From positions 1,567,501 to 1,631,500 of the forward strand of contig NZ_CP117452.1 in NCBI RefSeq assembly GCF_030687895.1: a DNA stretch of 64,000 nt, in the 5' to 3' direction. The DNA comes from Pseudomonas sp. FP198. Its GTDB lineage: Bacteria > Pseudomonadota > Gammaproteobacteria > Pseudomonadales > Pseudomonadaceae. Position numbers and translations under genes: made by a program. The first letter of the stretch is position 1. Every line of letters starts with the position of its first letter. The notes under the pieces are model-generated. The model worked only from the letters and a program-made list of their open reading frames with translations, did no database searches and was not told the origin of the DNA. Positions 59,901 to 64,000 of the stretch are shown piece after piece.

Positions 59901-62570
59901 TTTGCCTTGGTGGGAGACGCCAATGGCGCTCACGGCCAGTTGCTGCTCAACGCCGACGGCTCCTACACCTATACGCTGACCTCGCCGGCGAATACCACGC
60001 CGCATGCCAACAATGGCCCGAACGTATTGACCGAAAGCTTCACCTATCAGGCCACCGATTCCCTGGGCAACAGCACCACCGGCAACCTGGTGGTGAGCAT
60101 CGTCGACGATGTGCCCAAGGCGGTCGCGTCCGAGCGTTCGGTCCCGGCGGTGGAGATCGATTCGAACCTGCTGATCGTGCTCGACGTGTCCGGCAGCATG
60201 AAAGACGATTCCGGTGTGCCGGGCCTCTCGCGAATGGACCTGGCCAAACAGGCGATCAGCGCCTTGCTCGACAAATACGACGACATGGGCGACGTGAAAG
60301 TCCAGCTTGTGACCTTCAGCGGCAGCGCCACCGGCCAGAGTGCCGTGTGGGTGGACGTGGCAACCGCCAAGACACTGATCGCCGCGCTGAAAGCGCACGG
60401 TGATACCAATTACGATGCGGCCGTGGAGATGGCCAAGACGGCGTTCGCAACACCGGGGCAACTGACCGGCGCCCAGAACGTTGGTTATTTTTTCTCCGAC
60501 GGCAAGCCGACCAAGGGCGACATCGGCCCGGCGGACGAGGCCGCGTGGAAGGCCTTCCTCGACGCCAACAGCATCAAGAATTACGCCGTCGGCCTGGGCA
60601 GCGGCGCCAGAAACGTCAATCTTGATCCGCTGGCCTACGACGGCAGCACCCACACCAACACCAACGCGGTGGTGGTGACTGACTTGAACCAGCTCAATTC
60701 GGTGCTTTCCGGCACGGTGCAAGGCGTGCCGGTTACCGGCAGCCTGTTTGGCGAAGGCGGCTCGTTCGGCGCCGACGGCGGGTTTATCAAAAGCCTGGTG
60801 GTGGACGGCACGACCTACAGCTACAACCCCGATGCCAACGGTGGCCAGGGGGCGCTGACCGTCAGCGGCGGGGCCAACCACGGCGCCTTCAACACTGCGA
60901 CCAACACCGTCAGCATCGCCACCGGGCATGACGGTATGCTCGTGGTCAATCTCGATACCGGCGCGTTCAGCTACACCTCCCAAACCACCACCAGCACCTT
61001 GATCACCGAGAACATCGGCTACACCCTCAGCGATAACGATGGTGACCTGGCCGGCTCCAACCTGGTGATCAAGGTCCAACCTAACAGTGCGCCCGTGGCG
61101 GTCGCTGACAACGTCATCACCAACGTGCTGTCGGGCAACATCGTGGTTCCGGGTGAATTGCTGCTGGGCAATGACAGCGACGCCAACGGCGACCCGCTCT
61201 CCGCATCGCCGACCAGTTTTAATACCGGCTGGGTGGCCAGGGGCGCGGATTTCACCGGCAGCACCGGTACCACCAGTTTCACCGGCAACAACGCCCAGTC
61301 GATCAGCCTCAACCGCAGTGCCTTCGTCGCCAACACCGCGAGCATGACCGCGATGCTGGTGGTCAGCGGGGCGCTGGGAGCGGTGTCGAACAACAACGCC
61401 AACGATGAAGACCGGCTCAACATCAGCCTCAAGCAAGGCGAAACCCTGACCCTGGATCACAACCTCACGGCCGGTCGCATCGCCATGGAATATTCGCTTA
61501 ACGGCGGCCCCTTCATCGCGATCAACGACGGCGCCTCGTTCACCGCAGCGGCGGATGGCAACTATCAGATCCACGTCACCAACATTCCCAACCCCGGCAA
61601 TGGCAACGCCAATGCCTCGGAAAATTACCAACTGACCCTGACCGTCAACTACGCCGGTGCCCAGGACACTACTCCCGATTATCACGGCAGCTACACTGCC
61701 AGCGACAACCACGGCGGCAGTGACTCCGCCGGAGTGGGCATCAGCTACCAGGCGGGCCACACCCTGACGGGGACCACGGGCAACGATGTACTGGTGGCCG
61801 GCAATGGCAACAACGTGCTCAACGCCGGCGACGGCAACGACATCCTCAGCACGGGCGCGGGCAACAACACCTTGCATGGCGGGGCTGGCAATGACTTGCT
61901 CTACAGCAGTACCGGTAACGACCTGCTCGACGGCGGCACTGGCAACGACACCGCCAGTTATGCCCATGCCACCGGCGGCGTCACGGTAAACCTCGGCCTG
62001 CTGGCCGGACAGAACACCCTGGGGGCCGGCACCGACACCCTGGCTGGCATCGAGAACCTGGTCGGCTCGAACTTCAACGACAGCCTGACAGGCAACGGCT
62101 TGGGCAATCGCATCGACGGCGGCCTCGGCCATGACGTGCTCAACGGCGGTGACGGTGATGACCTGCTGATCGGCGGCCTGGGCAACAACACCCTCACCGG
62201 TGGCAACGGCGCCGACACGTTCCAATGGCAGGCGGGCAACAGCGGTCACGACGTCATCACGGATTTCACCCCGGGCCTCGACAAGCTCGACCTGTCGCAA
62301 CTGCTGCTGGGCGAGAACGGCAGCGCGGCGTCGCTTGATGACTACCTGCACTTCAGCGTGACCGGCAGTGGAGCCTCGTTGATCACCAGCATCGACGTCA
62401 GCAGCACCGCCGGCGCCACGCCGAACCAGACCATTGACCTGGCCGGCGTCAACCTCGCCAGTCACTACGGCGTCACGCCGGGCGCGGGCGGAATGATCGG
62501 CGGCGCGGACACCGCGACCATCATTAACGGCATGCTGAATGACCATTCGTTGAAGGTCGACACAGTGTGA
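56934..62570 (+). CDS. Large RTX adhesin with LapG-type retention module
   Basis: 1878 residues from ATG 56934 (GGAGG eight bases upstream). The N-terminal retention module MAALIGTVSKVVGQVFAEAA (to about 110) is followed by TAAG at 115-118, the LapG cleavage motif, then GGGHSFVLLEE. Next come VCBS/cadherin-like repeats: two of one kind (from about 190 and 438) and two 240-residue copies (574-817, 818-1057). A vWA domain has MIDAS DVSGS (1084-1088) and Thr about 1158. RTX nonapeptides (GNDVLVAGNGNN..., about 1613-1763) and a C-terminal type I signal follow. A LapA/MapA/BapA-type biofilm adhesin, exported by the divergent T1SS and held in the outer membrane until LapG cuts it. lapD and lapG are not in this window. 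Confidence 0.93.
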   Translation: MAALIGTVSKVVGQVFAEAAGGLRRPLIEGDRLYAGEHLITGAEGAVAVQLQNGRELTLGRESDLTLTPQLLANQAAPVDTPEAPVPSNAQLTDVQQLQQAIAAGADPTQTGEATAAGAEGGNPGGVGGGHSFVLLEEVAGEVDPRIGFPTAGFNGIPEFPQLELAADPDGNDGDGTVPPVIPETPDNPVTLDGVTVDGGELSTNEANLADGTASNPGALVQSGTFSISAPDGLNSLSIGGISVIAGGVASGFPQSVTSALGNTLTITGYDPATGVVSYTYTLTDNETHPAGGGANTISEQFPVVAVDNDGDTANGTLDVNITDDVPQAIDDGHANSASEALVTLTGNVLPNDDQGADRIPTGPDSGPIIGGTFTGTYGTLVLNPNGTYTYTLNTSDPQFVALHGGGNGSETFTYTLTDADGDTSTANLVLQVHNNDDPVIINGLDTEGGELTVQEKNLGDGSNPDASALTQSGTFTVTALDGVQTLSVGGITVVSGGVAAGFPQSIITALGNTLTVTGFNAATGVVSYSYTLLDNEAHPNANGANSVGEQFSVVVTDDNGTTATGNLDVNIVDDLPTAHADSASVEEGATVSGNVLNNDEGGADGPAASGAVIGVRAGSDTSTSAVGGLGSQINGTYGYLTLDANGNAVYHSNPNAVSAPGATDVFTYTVRDADGDESTTTITIDIDNSCLAATPDQEIRVYEKALDLNQDGQDLAPGTVTGSAPNASSETASGSLVGSVTGAVGAVTFALIGNATGAHGQLLLNPDGSYTYTLTSPATTTPAANDGPNVLSESFTYQATDSLGNSVTSTIVINIVDDVPKAHCDTAAVVEGGTVSGNVLDNDVLGADGGVVIGVRSGNDTSSPANGGLNSQINGTYGYLTLDANGNAVYHSNPDSVGVPGATDVFTYTVRDADGDESTTTITIDVHNSCLVAETDHDVTVYEKALDLKQDGQDLAPGSATGSEPGSTGETATGTLVGSVSGATGAVTFALVGDANGAHGQLLLNADGSYTYTLTSPANTTPHANNGPNVLTESFTYQATDSLGNSTTGNLVVSIVDDVPKAVASERSVPAVEIDSNLLIVLDVSGSMKDDSGVPGLSRMDLAKQAISALLDKYDDMGDVKVQLVTFSGSATGQSAVWVDVATAKTLIAALKAHGDTNYDAAVEMAKTAFATPGQLTGAQNVGYFFSDGKPTKGDIGPADEAAWKAFLDANSIKNYAVGLGSGARNVNLDPLAYDGSTHTNTNAVVVTDLNQLNSVLSGTVQGVPVTGSLFGEGGSFGADGGFIKSLVVDGTTYSYNPDANGGQGALTVSGGANHGAFNTATNTVSIATGHDGMLVVNLDTGAFSYTSQTTTSTLITENIGYTLSDNDGDLAGSNLVIKVQPNSAPVAVADNVITNVLSGNIVVPGELLLGNDSDANGDPLSASPTSFNTGWVARGADFTGSTGTTSFTGNNAQSISLNRSAFVANTASMTAMLVVSGALGAVSNNNANDEDRLNISLKQGETLTLDHNLTAGRIAMEYSLNGGPFIAINDGASFTAAADGNYQIHVTNIPNPGNGNANASENYQLTLTVNYAGAQDTTPDYHGSYTASDNHGGSDSAGVGISYQAGHTLTGTTGNDVLVAGNGNNVLNAGDGNDILSTGAGNNTLHGGAGNDLLYSSTGNDLLDGGTGNDTASYAHATGGVTVNLGLLAGQNTLGAGTDTLAGIENLVGSNFNDSLTGNGLGNRIDGGLGHDVLNGGDGDDLLIGGLGNNTLTGGNGADTFQWQAGNSGHDVITDFTPGLDKLDLSQLLLGENGSAASLDDYLHFSVTGSGASLITSIDVSSTAGATPNQTIDLAGVNLASHYGVTPGAGGMIGGADTATIINGMLNDHSLKVDTV
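58653..60104 (+). repeat. Tandem 730-bp duplication inside the adhesin gene
   Basis: Copies 58653-59384 and 59385-60104 encode about 240 residues each with very high identity (shared GSQINGTYGYLTLDANGN-type and YEKALDLxQDGQDLAPG blocks). Each carries one Cys in NSCL; the second also has KAHCD. Confidence 0.88.
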
Positions 62571-62591
62571 GATGAGCTGAAACGACAAAAC

Positions 62592-62624
62592 CCGCCATCT
62601 TCGCTCTGGAGATGGCGGTTTTTT
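62592..62624 (+). terminator. Rho-independent terminator of the adhesin gene
   Basis: CCGCCATCT / AGATGGCGG stem, 9-base loop and six T, 21 bp after the stop codon. Confidence 0.92.
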
Positions 62625-62684
62625 CATTTTGGCTAGCACAAGATTTTACCAGGCCCAGGCATGACTGAAGACACAGCCGATCTC

Positions 62685-62816
62685 GTGGCGAGGGAGCTTG
62701 CTCCCGCTCGGCTGCGCAGCAGTCGTAAAATCGGCAGGCGCGGTCTGCCTGGGGAATCGCATCAGCTGATTTCAGGGCGGCTTCGCCTCCCAGCGGGAGC
62801 AAGCTCCCTCGCCACA
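62685..62816. repeat. REP pair, family B
   Basis: Inverted family B copies between the adhesin terminator and the YbaN-like stop codon. Confidence 0.9.
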
Positions 62817-62823
62817 AGGGCGT

Positions 62824-63222
62824 TCAGTCAGGTTTGTGCAGGGTTTTTTGCCTGAGGATGTAAATCGTCACCAGCACCGCGCTGGTCAGCATGAACACCC
62901 GCGCCCACGGCAGGGGCACCAGGTAGCACGACAGCAGGATGCTCGCCCACATCAACCCGATGGCGTAGACCTTGCCCTTGAGCGGGATGCCATTGCCGCT
63001 GAGGTAATCGCCGATCCAGGGGCCGAGGCGCGGATGCTCCACCAGCCAGCGGTAGAAGCGTGGCGAACTGCGGGCGAAGCAGGCCGCGGCCAATAACAGG
63101 AAGGGGGTGGTGGGAAGGATGGGAATAAAGATGCCGATGACCCCCAGCACCACGCTCAGCCAGCCGATGGCGAGCAGAGCGTAGCGCAGGATCAGCGGGC
63201 GATTGCCAAGGGGCGCGGGCAC
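62824..63222 (-). CDS. YbaN-family (DUF454) inner-membrane protein
   Basis: About 132 residues from a GTG at 63222; earlier starts run into the upstream gene and look non-coding. GWLSVVLGVIGIFIPILPTTPFLLLAAACFARSSPRFYRWL is the DUF454 core, with three to four membrane segments. Nine bases after the UPF0149 stop, so one operon. Function unknown. The start is uncertain: a TTG five codons downstream is an alternative. Confidence 0.82.
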   Translation of the reverse strand: MPAPLGNRPLILRYALLAIGWLSVVLGVIGIFIPILPTTPFLLLAAACFARSSPRFYRWLVEHPRLGPWIGDYLSGNGIPLKGKVYAIGLMWASILLSCYLVPLPWARVFMLTSAVLVTIYILRQKTLHKPD

Positions 63223-63230
63223 CCGCTGAC

Positions 63231-63818
63231 TCAGTGATGGCGCGGCTTGAGGATCGCCGGTTTCTCGTCCGGGGCGTTGCACAGCAGGTACAGGGCGGTG
63301 AGGGCTTCCGGGATCTGCACGATCATGTCGTCCATCAGGTTCGGGTCGGCGGCAATGTCGGAGAACTCCGGTTGTTCGTCGAACAGGCCGGAACCGACCA
63401 TGATCGGCAGCAGCATTTCGCTGACTTCTTCTTCGGCGGTTTCGAACCAGGCCGCTTCGCGCAGGAACACGCCCTCCATGAAGCCGATGCACCAGCCGCG
63501 CAGTTCCGAATCGTCCGGATCATCGCCCAGGTCCAGCTCGCACGGCAGCTCGAATTCTTCATCGGAAGCCAGTTGGCGGGCGATGTGCGCCTTGAGGCCG
63601 ACCAGCGTCGCTTCGATTTCGGCGCGTTGGGCTTCGTCGCTGTAGTGCGGTTCTTCGGCGAACAGGGCGTCGATCCATTCACGCTCCGGCACCTGCTCGG
63701 AGCAGATCGACAGGGCGGTCAGGTAGCCATGAGCGGCCACGTAATCCAGCGCTTCTTCGTGCAGCTCATCGGCGTCGAGGAAGACTTGCAGGCGGGTCAG
63801 TTGCTCAGCGAAGGACAT
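63231..63818 (-). CDS. UPF0149 (YecA/YgfB-like) protein
   Basis: 195 residues, acidic, all-helical. LPCELDLGDDPDDSELRGWCIGFMEGVFLRE is the conserved core (GWxxGFL-type) of UPF0149. MSFAEQLTRLQVFLD start at 63818. No SEC-C zinc tail. Cytoplasmic; function of the family unknown. Confidence 0.88.
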   Translation of the reverse strand: MSFAEQLTRLQVFLDADELHEEALDYVAAHGYLTALSICSEQVPEREWIDALFAEEPHYSDEAQRAEIEATLVGLKAHIARQLASDEEFELPCELDLGDDPDDSELRGWCIGFMEGVFLREAAWFETAEEEVSEMLLPIMVGSGLFDEQPEFSDIAADPNLMDDMIVQIPEALTALYLLCNAPDEKPAILKPRHH

Positions 63819-63945
63819 TACAGGCTACCTTGGGGAATAAACAATGCGGGAATTCTAGGCTTTCTTGAGCGCTCAGGCCAGCCGCGTGGTGGATTTGCCT
63901 TCTTGCCGGGCATGCATCACCTGGTCTCTAGCCTACAGAGTCCCT

Positions 63946-64000
63946 GTGGCGAGGGAGCTTGCTCCCGCTGGGTCGCGCAGCGGCCCTGTTTTTTTGGGGC
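63946..64000. repeat. REP, family B, cut by the window edge
   Basis: The left half of another GTGGCGAGGGAGC-type pair starts here; its partner would lie beyond 64000. Confidence 0.85.

Noticed and set aside
59520..62639. A 1039-codon open frame on the minus strand opposite the adhesin gene
   Set aside because: It is a mirror of the GC-rich, repeat-containing adhesin frame; its translation is a low-complexity Val/Gly/Ala/Asp mix with no domain, and the plus-strand frame has RTX, vWA and retention motifs.
16300..63999. CRISPR array suggested by recurrent palindromic repeats
   Set aside because: The repeats are dispersed singly between genes as inverted pairs, not regularly spaced direct repeats, and no cas genes are present.

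Overview
The window is a stretch of a Pseudomonas chromosome, most likely the P. fluorescens group. This rests on high GC, on well-recognised Pseudomonas proteins (RdgC, MinCDE, Prc/AlgO, GbuA/GbuR, LapA-type adhesin export) and on about twenty REP/REPIN palindromes of three related families scattered between genes. From memory, gene order between 1 and about 36000 resembles P. aeruginosa PAO1 from PA3271 down to about PA3240. The block 44500-50600 resembles PA1414-PA1422. No database was searched.

Region by region. 1-8900: an incomplete SLC5-type sensor kinase, a divergent TetR/MFS pair, a TDT-family exporter, an MFS-PlsC fusion, a SugE/Gdx guanidinium exporter behind a two-hairpin guanidine-II (mini-ykkC) riboswitch, a BASS transporter and rdgC. 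9045-10361: two copies of a tRNA-Val/tRNA-Asp pair, then a 578-bp non-coding element built of nested inverted repeats with a REPIN inside, then a pentanucleotide tandem repeat. 10373-13346: a membrane-anchored RoxA-like di-haem cytochrome and a catalase-like haem protein in one operon. 13616-21584: an FKBP lipoprotein, a DUF1232 protein behind two inverted DnaA boxes, a three-gene XRE/unknown/Sel1 operon, an EAL-CBS-GGDEF protein, prc and a quinone oxidoreductase. 21852-28328: a HAD hydrolase and an ABC importer operon that also encodes an alkaline-phosphatase-superfamily hydrolase, divergent from a HutC/PhnF-type GntR regulator with matching operator-like sites at both promoters. 28336-40319: apeB, rluA, minCDE, a lipid A acyltransferase, a patatin, several envelope and hypothetical proteins, and a CvfB-like S1 protein.

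40500-50615 is a nitrogen-scavenging region. It holds an NCS1 nucleobase permease with a sigma-54 promoter, an MFS/LysR divergent pair, a PA1414-type micro-gene with an Anr-like site and a very strong terminator, and the 4-guanidinobutyrate block (SSS transporter, NCS1 transporter, SnoaL-like protein, gbuA, gbuR). 51362-62570 is a complete large-adhesin export system: TolC-like outer-membrane protein, ABC transporter and HlyD adaptor in one operon, divergent from an 1878-residue adhesin with a LapG-type TAAG retention site, VCBS-like repeats, a vWA domain and RTX repeats. The window ends with YbaN-like and UPF0149 proteins and the start of another REP pair.

The most noteworthy items are the guanidine-II riboswitch upstream of sugE, the RoxA-like/catalase-like pair, the nested inverted-repeat element after the tRNAs, the REP-seeded tandem repeats, the ABC/AlkP-superfamily operon with its paired operators, and the adhesin locus.
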